From: Streptomyces tendae
GTDB taxonomy: Bacteria; Actinomycetota; Actinomycetes; Streptomycetales; Streptomycetaceae
Direction of reading: 5' to 3'
Assembly: GCF_008632955.1 (NCBI RefSeq)
Contig: NZ_CP043959.1
Coordinates: forward strand, 6,572,001 to 6,636,000
Length of the DNA stretch: 64,000 bases
The position numbers and the translations under genes were made by a program. This document shows positions 34,833-43,608 of this stretch, piece by piece (position 1 is the stretch's first letter; each line of letters begins with the position of its first letter). The notes below the pieces were generated by a model. That model made no database searches, was not told the DNA's origin, and was given only the letters and a program-made list of their open reading frames with translations.

Positions 34833-35137
34833 AGTGATGTGCCCCCAAGGAAGAAGTCCGGTACGCGCCGGACATGAGGATGAAAGGCCGCGCGTCCCCC
34901 CTCACCCGAACGGGTGTTGGACGCTGCCGAAGACGCAGCGTATGGCATGCGACGGACAATCGAGGAACGGAATACCGCGCGCATCGCGAGCGGGCGTCGT
35001 GGGCCTCAGGTGGGGGCGCCGGCCGGCCATGTCGCCGACACGTTCCGGGTGTTGAGGGTCTCGGGGTGGCCAGGGAGCCGCAGAAGGGACTCAGGTGACG
35101 CCGGGCCGCGGGGTTGTCCGAACGCCGGGGCCGCCGC
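34833..35137. other. Intergenic stretch without a recognised gene
   Basis: About 305 bases upstream of the beta-propeller gene and downstream of the small membrane protein gene. It should hold the propeller promoter. I see no ORF with a ribosome site, no clear hairpin and no RNA gene. Confidence 0.5.
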
Positions 35138-35344
35138 TCAGGCGCGGTACTGGCGGGCGCGGAGGTGGCGGATGCCGAGGGCGGTGAGGGCGGCGAGGGT
35201 GAGGAGGCCGGTGGCCAGGTTCACCACGAGGGGGGCCTGGGCGACGGACGCGACGAGGTTCGCGATGCCGCTGACGGCCACGACGGCCCAGAGGGCCGTG
35301 TGGGTGGCGGAGGTGTCGGTCGCCTTGGGCTGGAAGGTCGTCAT
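35138..35344 (-). CDS. Small two-helix membrane protein
   Basis: The ATG at 35344 follows CCCAGGAGC; 68 residues. Two hydrophobic segments, ALWAVVAVSGIANLVAS and VNLATGLLTLAALTALGI, are joined by a short loop, with a basic C terminus (RHLRARQYRA) that should face the cytoplasm. I do not recognise a family. A perfect 18-base palindrome lies 98 bases upstream and may control it. Confidence 0.72.
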   Translation of the reverse strand: MTTFQPKATDTSATHTALWAVVAVSGIANLVASVAQAPLVVNLATGLLTLAALTALGIRHLRARQYRA

Positions 35345-35441
35345 GTCGGCTGCTCCTGGGTCGGGTTCGCGGATCCGTTCCGCGTTCTCCACGCTAGGGA
35401 GCGGGGGGTTCGGCGTCGCGCAGGGAAGCACCCCTGTTCGC

Positions 35442-35459
35442 GGTACAGCAGGCTGTACC
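35442..35459. promoter_or_regulatory. Perfect inverted repeat, possible operator
   Basis: GGTACAGC (35442-35449) and GCTGTACC (35452-35459) flank AG. It lies upstream of the small membrane protein gene, between it and the GAPDH terminator. The cognate regulator is unknown. Confidence 0.45.
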
Positions 35460-35515
35460 TGACGCGCGTGAACGCCCGGTCGCCCTGAGCACCACCCGCC
35501 GACGCACACGGGCGC

Positions 35516-35548
35516 GCCCCCTGCTCACGGACACCGTGGACAGGGGGC
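35516..35548 (-). terminator. Hairpin after the GAPDH gene
   Basis: GCCCCCTG/CAGGGGGC and ACGG/CCGT pair with a 3-base mismatch bubble, 48 bases past the GAPDH stop. Confidence 0.65.
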
Positions 35549-35595
35549 ACGCACGCGGTAGGGGCTCGGCCCTCCGTGCTCGGCGGGCCGGGCGC

Positions 35596-36594
35596 TCAGC
35601 CCCGCGCCAGCAGCTGCAGGGTGTCGATCACCCGGTTCGAGAAGCCCCACTCGTTGTCGTACCAGGCGACCACCTTGACGTGGCGGCCGTCGACGCGGGT
35701 GAGGGCCGAGTCGAAGATGGACGAGGCGGGGTTGCCGGTGATGTCCGACGACACCAGCGGGTCCTCCGAGTACTCCAGGACGCCGGCCAGCGGGCCCTCC
35801 GCGGCGGTGCGGTACGCGGCCAGCACCTCGTCGCGGGTGACGTCACGGGAGACCGTCGTGTTGAGCTCGACGATCGACCCCACCGGCACCGGTACGCGGA
35901 TCGAGTCGCCCGACAGCTTGCCGTCGAGGTTCGGCAGCACCAGGCCGATCGCCTTCGCGGCACCGGTCGTGGTGGGCACGATGTTCACGCCTGCGGCACG
36001 GGCGCGGCGCGGGTCGCGGTGCGGGCCGTCCTGGAGGTTCTGCTCCTGCGTGTAGGCGTGCACGGTCGTCATGAACCCGTGCTCGATGCCGGCGAGGTCG
36101 TCGAGGACCGCGGCCAGCGGCGCGAGCGCGTTGGTGGTGCAGGAGGCGTTCGAGACGATCGTGTGCACGTCCGGGTCGTACGCGTCGGTGTTCACGCCGT
36201 ACGCGAGCGTGACGTCGGCGCCGTCCGAGGGCGCGCTGACCAGGACCTTCCGCGCGCCGGCGTCGAGGTGGGCGCGGGCGGCCTTGGCCGAGGTGAAGCG
36301 GCCGGTGGCCTCCAGGACGAGGTCGACGTCCAGGGCGGCCCACGGCAGCTGCGCAGGCTCGCGCTCGGCCAGCACCTTGATCCGGTGGCCGTCGACGACG
36401 AGGGTGTCGCCGTCCACGGTCACCGGGCGCCCGAGGCGGCCGGCGGTGCTGTCGAAGGCGAGCAGCCGGGCGAGGGCGGCCGGCTCCGTCAGGTCGTTGA
36501 CGGCGACGACCTCCAGGCCGCTGTCGCGCTCCAGCAGTGCGCGCAGCACATTGCGTCCGATGCGGCCGAATCCGTTGATGGCGATGCGAGTCAT
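35596..36594 (-). CDS. gap: Type I glyceraldehyde-3-phosphate dehydrogenase
   Basis: The 332-residue enzyme has the NAD-binding start MTRIAINGFGRIGRNVLRAL, the catalytic Cys in IVSNASCTTNALAP, the His in the expected PTTTGAAKAIGLVLP region and the C-terminal WYDNEWGFSNRVIDTL. Lys-Ile replaces the usual Asp after strand 2 only in part (VVAVNDLTEPAAL keeps the Asp), which favours NAD over NADP. It is a second, unlinked GAPDH: the glycolytic gap of Streptomyces normally sits with pgk and tpi elsewhere. It is divergent from nothing and lies just downstream of a GlxA-type regulator on the same strand. Confidence 0.93.
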   Translation of the reverse strand: MTRIAINGFGRIGRNVLRALLERDSGLEVVAVNDLTEPAALARLLAFDSTAGRLGRPVTVDGDTLVVDGHRIKVLAEREPAQLPWAALDVDLVLEATGRFTSAKAARAHLDAGARKVLVSAPSDGADVTLAYGVNTDAYDPDVHTIVSNASCTTNALAPLAAVLDDLAGIEHGFMTTVHAYTQEQNLQDGPHRDPRRARAAGVNIVPTTTGAAKAIGLVLPNLDGKLSGDSIRVPVPVGSIVELNTTVSRDVTRDEVLAAYRTAAEGPLAGVLEYSEDPLVSSDITGNPASSIFDSALTRVDGRHVKVVAWYDNEWGFSNRVIDTLQLLARG

Positions 36595-36704
36595 GAGTGG
36601 TGTCCCTTCCTCTCACCACCCAGGCTCGCGCGCCGCCGACGCCGGTGACAGTGGCGCGATCGCCATGGTTCACAAGTATCCCGCCAGCCCCGACGAGGGC
36701 CCCG

Positions 36705-37661
36705 CTACTCCCCCCGCGTGAACGTGCGCCGGTATTCGCTCGGCGTGGTGCCGAGGATGCGCTGGAAGTGCAGCCGCAGATTGGCGCCGGTGCCCAGTCC
36801 GGTGTCGGCGGCGATCTGCTCGACGCTGCGCTGCGAGCGCTCCAGCAGTTCGCGGGCCAGGTCGACGCGGGCGCGCATCACCCACTGCATCGGCGTGTAG
36901 CCGGTCTCCTCGACGAACCGCCGGGAGAAGGTGCGCGGCGAGACGCCCGCCTGCCGGGCCAGCACGTCCAGGGTGAGCGGGTCATCGAGCCGGTGCAGTG
37001 CCCACTCCCGGGTGGCGGCGAACCGCTCGCCCAGCGGCTCGGGCACGCTGCGCGGCACGTACTGGGCCTGGCCGCCGCTGCGGTACGGCGCCGCCACCAG
37101 CCGCCGGGCCGCGTGGTTGGAGGCGGCCACGCCGAGGTCGCCGCGCAGGATGTGCAGGCACAGGTCGATGCCGGAGGCGGCGCCCGCCGAGGTGAGCACG
37201 CTGCCCTCGTCGACGAACAGCACGTTCTCGTCGACCCGGACGCGTGGGTGCCGGGCCTTGAGGGCCCGGGTGTAGTGCCAGTGCGTGGTGGCGCGCCGCC
37301 CGTCGAGCAGGCCGGTGGCGGCGAGCGCGAAGGCGCCGGTGGAGATGGCGGCGAGCCGCGCGCCCCGCTCGTGGGCGGCGATCAGCGCGTCGACGACGGC
37401 GGGCGGCGGGTCCTCCCGGTCCGGGAACCGGTACCCGGGCACGAAGACGATGTCGGCCCATTCCAGCGCGCCCAGGCCGTGGGAGACGGCGTACGCGAGG
37501 CCGTCGCCGCCGGCCACCAGGCCGGGCGCCGCCCCGCACACCCGTACCTCGTACGGCATGCTCGCGCGGGTCGTGAAGACCTGCGCGGGGATCCCCACGT
37601 CGAGCGGCTTCGCGCCCTCCAGCACCAGGACGGCGACGCGATGCAGACGGGGTGCGGGCAC
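36705..37661 (-). CDS. GlxA-type regulator (DJ-1/PfpI domain plus AraC HTH)
   Basis: A 318-residue protein. The N-terminal DJ-1/PfpI-like domain runs to about residue 190; its nucleophile-elbow segment reads LAAISTGAFALAATGLLDGRRATTHW, with Thr in place of the catalytic Cys, so it should sense rather than cleave. The AraC-type double HTH follows (LDVLARQAGVSPRTFSRRFVEETGYTPMQWVMRARVDLARELLE; IAADTGLGTGANLRLHFQRILGTTPSEYRRTF). It lies 110 bases upstream of gap on the same strand and may control it. The ligand is unknown. Confidence 0.88.
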   Translation of the reverse strand: MPAPRLHRVAVLVLEGAKPLDVGIPAQVFTTRASMPYEVRVCGAAPGLVAGGDGLAYAVSHGLGALEWADIVFVPGYRFPDREDPPPAVVDALIAAHERGARLAAISTGAFALAATGLLDGRRATTHWHYTRALKARHPRVRVDENVLFVDEGSVLTSAGAASGIDLCLHILRGDLGVAASNHAARRLVAAPYRSGGQAQYVPRSVPEPLGERFAATREWALHRLDDPLTLDVLARQAGVSPRTFSRRFVEETGYTPMQWVMRARVDLARELLERSQRSVEQIAADTGLGTGANLRLHFQRILGTTPSEYRRTFTRGE

Positions 37662-37780
37662 GGAAAAAGCCTACGCGGACGGCCCGGACCCCGGCGCACG
37701 CGCGCACCTCCGCGTCCGCACGCGCGCACGGACGCCTCCGGGTGAGGGCCTCCGCGCACGGACGCCGCGGGCGGCGGTCC

Positions 37781-38203
37781 TCACGGATGCATCCGTGCCC
37801 CCTTCAGCGTCTTGTCCACCGCGTTGCGCGGGCCGTGGACGGCCAGGCCGACCAGGTCCAGGGCGGTGGTGCCGACCGCGCGGACCGCCGCGCGGTTGGC
37901 CTCGTCGTGGCCGGTGGCGAAGAGGTCGGAGGTGAAGACCGCGCGGGGCAGGGCCCGCGCGAGGGCGCGCTCGTGGGCCGCCTTCAGGACCTCCTTGGTG
38001 CCCTGGAAGACCAGCACCGGCTGACGGAACATCGGCAGGTAGCCGACGCCGTCCGCGTCCTCGTAGGGCTCACCGATCAGCTCGGGGATCCGGGTGCCCA
38101 GGCCGCTGACCAGGAAGGCGGTCACGTTGAGGCGCTGCCAGGGCTCCAGATCCTCGCGCAGCAGGACGGCGATCTTCGTGTCGAATCGGGTGCTCGTGCT
38201 CAT
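37781..38203 (-). CDS. DUF2000 family protein
   Basis: The ATG at 38203 gives 140 residues beginning MSTSTRFDTKIAVLLREDLEPWQRLNVTAFL, the DUF2000 pattern. Proteins of this family have a peptidyl-tRNA-hydrolase-2-like fold; no activity is established here. The segment PVLVFQGTKEVLKAAHERALARAL and the final DLVGLAVHGPRNAVDKTLKGARMHP fit the family. It is divergent from an AraC regulator, 49 bases away, a pairing often kept in actinobacteria, so the regulator probably controls it. Confidence 0.85.
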   Translation of the reverse strand: MSTSTRFDTKIAVLLREDLEPWQRLNVTAFLVSGLGTRIPELIGEPYEDADGVGYLPMFRQPVLVFQGTKEVLKAAHERALARALPRAVFTSDLFATGHDEANRAAVRAVGTTALDLVGLAVHGPRNAVDKTLKGARMHP

Positions 38204-38252
38204 GCCGTGAGACTGCCGCCCGGGGCCGTCCGCCGTCTTGTACGTTGTTTGC

Positions 38253-39116
38253 ATGCCCTCCCAGGCTGCGCGTTCCCAGGCGGCGCACCCCCCGGCAGCT
38301 CCCGCCCCGGCGCCCCAGGCGACGGTCTCCGCCTGGCGGCCCCGCGTCCCCGGTGTCGTCGAGGTGTTCCACGCCCGGTTCACCGAGTACGCCTATCCGA
38401 TGCACGTCCACGACGCCTGGACGCTGCTCATCGTCGACGACGGCGCCGTACGGTACGACCTCGACCGGCACGAGCACGGCACCCCGCACGACACCGTGTC
38501 CCTGCTGCCGCCCCACGTGCCGCACAACGGCGCTCCCGCCACGGCCGACGGGTTCCGCAAGCGGGTGCTGTACCTGGACTCCAGCCGTCTCGGCGACGAC
38601 CTCATCGGGGCCGCCGTGGACCGGCCCGACCTGCGCGATCCGCTGCTGCGCCGGCGGGTGGGGCAGGTGCACGCCGCGCTGGTCCGGCCCGGGGACGAGC
38701 TGGAGGCGGAAAGCCGGCTGACGCTGGTCGGGGAGCGGCTGCGGGAGCATCTGCGGTCGCGGGAGGGCGCCGCGCCCCGCCGCCCGGATCCCGTACTCGC
38801 GCGGCGGTTGCGGGAGTTGCTCGACGAGCGGGTGGCCGAGGGGCTCACGCTGGTGGAGGCGGGCGCCGTGCTGTCGGCCCACCCGGCCCATCTGGTACGG
38901 GCGTTCAGCGGCGCGTACGGCATCGCACCCCACCAGTACCTGATGTCCCGGCGGGTCGGACGGGCCCGGCGCCTGCTGCTGGACGGACGGTCACCGGGCG
39001 CCGTGGCGGCGGACACCGGGTTCTACGACCAGGCCCATCTCACGCGGCACTTCCGCCGGCTGGTGGGGGTCACTCCGGGTCGTTACCGGACGACGGGCGC
39101 TGCAGCAGGTGGGTGA
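38253..39116 (+). CDS. AraC-family regulator with cupin-like sensor domain
   Basis: The ATG at 38253 gives 287 residues (TTG at 38238 also possible). The N-terminal cupin-like AraC-binding domain (FTEYAYPMHVHDAWTLLIVDDGAVRYDLDRHEHGTPHDT) carries several His residues. The C-terminal HTH pair is VEAGAVLSAHPAHLVRAFSGAYGIAPHQYLMSRRVGRARRLL and VAADTGFYDQAHLTRHFRRLVGVTPGRYR. It is divergent from the DUF2000 gene, which it likely regulates. Its last 47 bases overlap the end of the convergent YbjN gene, an unusually deep convergent overlap. Confidence 0.88.
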   Translation: MPSQAARSQAAHPPAAPAPAPQATVSAWRPRVPGVVEVFHARFTEYAYPMHVHDAWTLLIVDDGAVRYDLDRHEHGTPHDTVSLLPPHVPHNGAPATADGFRKRVLYLDSSRLGDDLIGAAVDRPDLRDPLLRRRVGQVHAALVRPGDELEAESRLTLVGERLREHLRSREGAAPRRPDPVLARRLRELLDERVAEGLTLVEAGAVLSAHPAHLVRAFSGAYGIAPHQYLMSRRVGRARRLLLDGRSPGAVAADTGFYDQAHLTRHFRRLVGVTPGRYRTTGAAAGG

Positions 39117-39600
39117 AGGCGTCGAGGTTGCGGGTGGACTCGCCGCGTGACACCCGCCACTCGTACTCCTTGCGGATGGCGGAGGCGAAGCCCAGTTCCA
39201 GCAGGGTGTTGAAGCTGCCGTCGGCGGCCTCGAGCACCTGGCCGAGCAGCTGGTCGACCCCCTCCGGGGTGACCGCGGGCAGCGGCAGCCGGCCGCTGAC
39301 GTAGATGTCGCCGAGCGGGTCGACGGCGTAACTCACGCCGAAGAGCTTGAGGTTGCGCTCCAGGAGCCAGCGGTGGACGCCGGACTCGTTCTCGTCGGGG
39401 TGGCGGATGACGAAGGCGTTGAGGGACAGCGTGTGCCGGCCGACGATCAGGGAGACCGTCGTTGACAGTTTGCGGGTGCCGGGAAGTTTCACCACGTAGG
39501 TGCCGGAGGCGGGGCTCTCCCACTCCAGCTCGGCGTCCTTCAGCACGCCCTCGATGACCTGCGCCGCCCGCTGCTCTGCTTCCGCCGCCTTGTCAGCCAT
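39070..39600 (-). CDS. YbjN domain-containing protein
   Basis: The 176-residue protein has the YbjN (type III secretion chaperone-like) fold: DAELEWESPASGTYVVKLPG, TTVSLIVGRHTLSLNAFVIRHPDENESGVHRWLLERN, VSYAVDPLGDIYVSGRLPLPAVTPEGVDQLLGQVLEAADGSFNTLLELGF. No enzyme activity is known. It overlaps the 3' end of mshA by 8 bases and is translationally coupled to it; the same mshA-YbjN order occurs in mycobacteria, which suggests a link to mycothiol or envelope metabolism. Confidence 0.88.
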   Translation of the reverse strand: MADKAAEAEQRAAQVIEGVLKDAELEWESPASGTYVVKLPGTRKLSTTVSLIVGRHTLSLNAFVIRHPDENESGVHRWLLERNLKLFGVSYAVDPLGDIYVSGRLPLPAVTPEGVDQLLGQVLEAADGSFNTLLELGFASAIRKEYEWRVSRGESTRNLDAFTHLLQRPSSGNDPE

Positions 39601-40930
39601 GGTGGGAGCGTACGTGACGGCGGTGGGCCTGGGTCGCGGCCGTGTAGACGTCGGCCGTGGCGGCGGCCGCCGCGTCCCAGCCGAAGGACTGGGCGTGCCG
39701 GGCGGCGGCCTCGCCCATCCGGGCGGCGAGCTCCGGCCGGTCGGCGAAGTCCTCCAGCACGCGCGCGTACGCGGCCGGGTCGTGGCCCCGGACGAGGAAG
39801 CCGGTGTCTCCGTCCCGCACGGCGACCGGGAGGCCGCCCACCGCGGCGGCGAGCACCGGGGTGCCGGACGCCTGGGCCTCTATGGCGACCAGGCCGAACG
39901 ACTCGCTGTACGACGGCATGACCAGCACGGACGCCGCCCGGAACCAGTCCGCGAGCTGGTCCTGTCCGACCGGCGGGTGGAAGTGGACCACGTCGGCGAC
40001 GCCGAGCCGCGCGGCGAGCTTCTGCAGCCCCTCCGGCTTCGCGAGGCCGCTGCCGCTGGGACCGCCGACCACGGGCACGCAGAGGCGGGAGCGCAGCTCG
40101 GGCCGCTCGGCGAGCAGCACGGCCACCGCGCGCAGCAGCACGTCGGGGGCCTTGAGGGGCTGGATACGGCCGGCGAAGAGCGGGATCAGCGCGTCCGGGG
40201 GCAGGCCGAGGCGGGCGCGCGCGGCGGCGCGGCCGTCGGCGGGGCGGAAGCGGCCGAGGTTCACGCCGGGGTGGACGACGGCGACCTTGCCGGGGTCGGC
40301 TGCGTAGTGCCGGACGAGTTCGTCGGCCTCCTCGGCCGTGTTGGCGATCAGCCGGTCGGCGGCGGCGACGATCTGGGTCTCGCCGATGACGCGGGCGGCG
40401 GGCTCGGGGGTGTCGCCGTCGGCGAGGTTGGCGTTCTTGACCTTGGCCATGGTGTGCATGGCGTGCACCAGGGGGACGCCCCAGCGCTGGGCGGCCAGCC
40501 AGCCGACGTGGCCGGAGAGCCAGTAGTGCGAGTGGACCAGGTCGTAGTGGCCTGGGCGGTTTCCGGCCCACGCCTGCATCACGCCGTGGGTGAAGGCGCA
40601 CAGCTGGGCGGGCAGGTCCTCCTTGGCGAGGCCCTCGTAGGGGCCGGCGTCGACGTGCCGGACGAGGACGCCGGGGGCGAGGTCGACGACCGGCGGCAGG
40701 GCGGCCGTGGTCGCCCGGGTGAAGATCTCCACCTCGATGTTGATCGCGGCCAGGCGCTGGGCGAGCTCCACGATGTAGACGTTCATGCCGCCGGCGTCGC
40801 CGGTGCCCGGCTGGTGCAGCGGCGAGGTGTGCACGGAGAGCATCGCCACGCGGCGTGGCCTGCGGTGCAGCCGCAGCCGCGGCGGGGCGGCGGGGGAGCG
40901 CCGCCCGAGCCTCGCGATGTACTGGCTCAC
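39593..40930 (-). CDS. mshA: D-inositol-3-phosphate glycosyltransferase MshA
   Basis: Catalyses the first step of mycothiol synthesis: N-acetylglucosamine is moved from UDP-GlcNAc to inositol 3-phosphate. The GTG at 40930 is chosen because GAGGAGGAAC lies ideally upstream; 445 residues. GT4 features are VAMLSVHTSPLHQPGTGDAGGMNVYIVELA, VHSHYWLSGHVG, the phosphate-binding FAGRIQPLKAPDVLL and the EX7E pattern SYSESFGLVAIEAQ. A small gap relative to the S. coelicolor enzyme (recalled) follows VVHPGVNLGRFRP. It is the first gene of a two-gene unit with YbjN. Confidence 0.95.
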   Translation of the reverse strand: MSQYIARLGRRSPAAPPRLRLHRRPRRVAMLSVHTSPLHQPGTGDAGGMNVYIVELAQRLAAINIEVEIFTRATTAALPPVVDLAPGVLVRHVDAGPYEGLAKEDLPAQLCAFTHGVMQAWAGNRPGHYDLVHSHYWLSGHVGWLAAQRWGVPLVHAMHTMAKVKNANLADGDTPEPAARVIGETQIVAAADRLIANTAEEADELVRHYAADPGKVAVVHPGVNLGRFRPADGRAAARARLGLPPDALIPLFAGRIQPLKAPDVLLRAVAVLLAERPELRSRLCVPVVGGPSGSGLAKPEGLQKLAARLGVADVVHFHPPVGQDQLADWFRAASVLVMPSYSESFGLVAIEAQASGTPVLAAAVGGLPVAVRDGDTGFLVRGHDPAAYARVLEDFADRPELAARMGEAAARHAQSFGWDAAAAATADVYTAATQAHRRHVRSHHG

Positions 40931-41149
40931 GTGGCGTTCCTCCTCGCTGCGTGCACGGCTCAGAGAGGGCGTAGTTCCCTCGGCGACGTCAACATCGGAA
41001 CGTTGCGTTCCCATTTCCGCGTGGCGCCGTCGATGGCTGTCTTTACCGAATCATTGCCTTGAGTAGCTCAACCGTTCGACTGCGCGATGCGTGGCCGTGC
41101 GGCGCACGCGCCGCGAACCGGGTGCGGGTACCCCCGTACCCTCGTCCTC

Positions 41150-41971
41150 ATGACACCGCGCCCCGCCTCCGCCCCCGTGGGCACGGTGACGCGCGGCACG
41201 ACCAACCCGAACCGGCTGCGCCGCATGGACCGCTGGATCGCCGCCGCGCACGGCGCCGAACTGCGCCGGGCGGCCGACCCGCTCGCCGTCGACCTCGGCT
41301 ACGGCGCCGCACCCTGGACCGCTCTGGAGCTGCTGCACCGGCTGCGTTCGGTGGCGCCCCGCACCCGGGTGGCGGGCGTCGAGATCGACCCGGCCAGGGT
41401 CGCCTCCGCACGGCCGTACGAGCGCGAGGGGCTGGTGTTCCTGCGCGGGGGCTTCGAGATCCCCGTGCCGGGCAGCCCGCTGCTGGTTCGCGCCGCGAAC
41501 GTGCTGCGCCAGTACGACGAGGCGGAGGTCGCCGCCGTCTGGCGGCGGCTGTGCGCGCGGCTGGCCCCGGCCGACCCGGCGACCGGCTCGCGCGGGGGGC
41601 TGCTGGTCGAGGGGACCTGTGACGAGATCGGACGCCGGCACGTGTGGGTCGCGCTCGGCCCGGAGGGGCCGCGCACGGTCACCTTCGCGACTCGGCTGGG
41701 CTCCCTGGACCGCCCCTCGGACCTGGCGGAGCGTCTGCCCAAGGCGCTCATCCACCGCAACGTCCCCGGCGAGCCCGTGCACGCCTTCCTGCGCGACTTC
41801 GACCGCGCCTGGGCGGCCGCCGCGCCCTACGCCGCCTACGGCGCGCGGCAGCGCTGGATCCGGACCGTGCGGGACCTCACGGCCGGCTGGCCGGTGACGG
41901 ACGGGCCGGCGCGGTGGCGTCAGGGCGAAGTCACCGTGCGCTGGGAGGCGTTGGCGCCCAGGGACTGGTGA
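41150..41971 (+). CDS. Class I SAM-dependent methyltransferase
   Basis: The ATG at 41150 gives 273 residues. The SAM-binding motif I is AVDLGYGAAPWTALELLHRL, followed by VAGVEIDPARVASARP (the acidic residue that binds the ribose) and a later RAANVLRQYDEAEV. The N terminus GTVTRGTTNPNRLRRMDRWI is conserved in Streptomyces orthologues. The substrate is unknown; the protein lacks rRNA- or protein-methylase signatures that I know. It is divergent from mshA. Confidence 0.82.
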   Translation: MTPRPASAPVGTVTRGTTNPNRLRRMDRWIAAAHGAELRRAADPLAVDLGYGAAPWTALELLHRLRSVAPRTRVAGVEIDPARVASARPYEREGLVFLRGGFEIPVPGSPLLVRAANVLRQYDEAEVAAVWRRLCARLAPADPATGSRGGLLVEGTCDEIGRRHVWVALGPEGPRTVTFATRLGSLDRPSDLAERLPKALIHRNVPGEPVHAFLRDFDRAWAAAAPYAAYGARQRWIRTVRDLTAGWPVTDGPARWRQGEVTVRWEALAPRDW

Positions 41972-42181
41972 CGGCCCTCGCACGGGGCACCCGGCAGCCC
42001 GCCCCGCACCCCCTCCGACCGGGAACGATCTCGCGCGACCGTACGTCACACGGGCGGGATGACCGTCGCACGGGGACCACCGTGACGGAAGGGGTGTTGT
42101 CCACACCCTCTGTCGTTTCGCGCTCCGACATGGCAGCATCCACCCGGCAGCGAAAAGTTACTGACGATTAACCAGGCGGGG

Positions 42182-43315
42182 GTGGCACGCATGGGGGCGG
42201 GCAAACGCGGGGTGCTGACGGCGGCCGTGACCGTGGTCTGCGCGGTGACCGTACTGGCCGCGCCCGGTACGGCGTTCGCGGCTCCCACTCCCCCACAGGA
42301 CCCGGGCGCGACCGCGAGCGTCACCGTGGTCACCAGCGACAAGGAACTCGAGGCGGTCCGCAAGAAGCTCGAGAAGCTGTACCGCGCGGCCGCCAAGGCC
42401 ACCGACGAGTACAACGCCGCCGAGGAGAAGGCCAAGCTGCAGACCGCCCAGGTCGTCCGGCTGGCGAAGAGAATCGTCGAGGGCCGGGAGAAGCTGGCCG
42501 ACCTCAAGGACCGCGCGGGCGCCGCGGCCGCCGCCCAGTACCGGGGCGGCGGGCTGCCTCCCGAGGCGCACCTGGTGCTGAGCGACGACCCGCAGGACTT
42601 CCTCGACGGCGCGGGACGGGTCCGCCAGGGCGAGCACGCCACCAAGGGGCTCATCGGGGAAATGACCCGTACCCAGCAGGACTTGGAGCAGTACGCCGAG
42701 GACGCCCGGGTGCAGATGCGGAAGCTGGAGGCGGGCCGCAAGGTCAAGGCCGCGGCGCAGCAGCGCATCGAGAAGCAGATCGAGGCGGCCGAGAAGCTGG
42801 AGGCCGAGCTCGAGCAGGAGGAGAAGGAGCGACTGGCCCGGCTGGAGCTGCAGGCCGCCGCCCGGGCCCAGGCCGGCTGGCTGAGCTCCGGCGTCCTCGG
42901 TGACATCACGGCCAAGGCGACCGAGCAGGGCCGCAAGGCCGTGGCGTACGCCACCGCGCAGATCGGCAAGCCGTACCAGTGGGGCGCGGAGGGTCCGAAC
43001 ACCTTCGACTGCTCCGGACTCACCTCTCAGGCCTGGCTGTCGGCGGGCAGGGCCATCCCGCGCACGTCGCAGCAGCAGTGGCAGCAGCTGACGCGCGTCG
43101 ACATCAAGGACATGCGGCCCGGCGACCTCATCATCTACTGGGACGACGCGAGCCATGTCGGCATGTACGTGGGCGACGGGACGATGGTGCACGCGCCCCG
43201 TCCGGGGCGGACGGTGACGCTCGCCGGGGCAGGTTCGATGCCGATCCTGGGCGTCGTACGGCCCGATCCGGCCACGGACCGAGACAAGGGGCCGCGGGTT
43301 CCGACGGCCCCGTGA
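42182..43315 (+). CDS. Secreted NlpC/P60 peptidoglycan endopeptidase
   Basis: The GTG at 42182 gives 377 residues; the ATG at 42191 has a better-spaced G-rich site and may be the true start. Signal peptide: GVLTAAVTVVCAVTVLAAPGTAFA. Residues 45-220 are a coiled coil (KELEAVRKKLEKLYRAAAKATDEYNAAEEKAKLQ; KQIEAAEKLEAELEQEEKERL). The C-terminal NlpC/P60 domain has the catalytic Cys in TFDCSGLTSQAW, His in ASHVGMYVGDG and the third polar residue in VHAPRPG. It cleaves stem peptides of the wall, like mycobacterial RipA. I looked for a c-di-AMP riboswitch upstream and did not find one. Confidence 0.92.
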   Translation: MARMGAGKRGVLTAAVTVVCAVTVLAAPGTAFAAPTPPQDPGATASVTVVTSDKELEAVRKKLEKLYRAAAKATDEYNAAEEKAKLQTAQVVRLAKRIVEGREKLADLKDRAGAAAAAQYRGGGLPPEAHLVLSDDPQDFLDGAGRVRQGEHATKGLIGEMTRTQQDLEQYAEDARVQMRKLEAGRKVKAAAQQRIEKQIEAAEKLEAELEQEEKERLARLELQAAARAQAGWLSSGVLGDITAKATEQGRKAVAYATAQIGKPYQWGAEGPNTFDCSGLTSQAWLSAGRAIPRTSQQQWQQLTRVDIKDMRPGDLIIYWDDASHVGMYVGDGTMVHAPRPGRTVTLAGAGSMPILGVVRPDPATDRDKGPRVPTAP

Positions 43316-43608
43316 CACCGGCCACGTGACCCATCGCACGTGGATCATGCGGCCGTACCCCCGCAGACGTGACGTTCGTCATCCTCGCGGCGTCTTCGGC
43401 CTGTCCAACTGCGGTAGCAAACGCGGCATATGACAGCGGCCGTTGGCGGGGCGGCGTGGTTCACACCATTCCGCTGCGGCGCGGTCACCCGCTATGGTCC
43501 CCGTTCGAAGGGGCATCCCCTGCCCGTGCACGAACGTGAACGCGGGGAACAGGGCCGAGATCCGTCGCCCCCGCCATGCCCTCGGGGGGAGGGAAGGAAC
43601 CCGGAACC

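Noticed and set aside
41972..42181. c-di-AMP (ydaO-type) riboswitch before the NlpC/P60 gene
   Set aside because: Such genes often carry one in Streptomyces, but I could not find the conserved core in this region.
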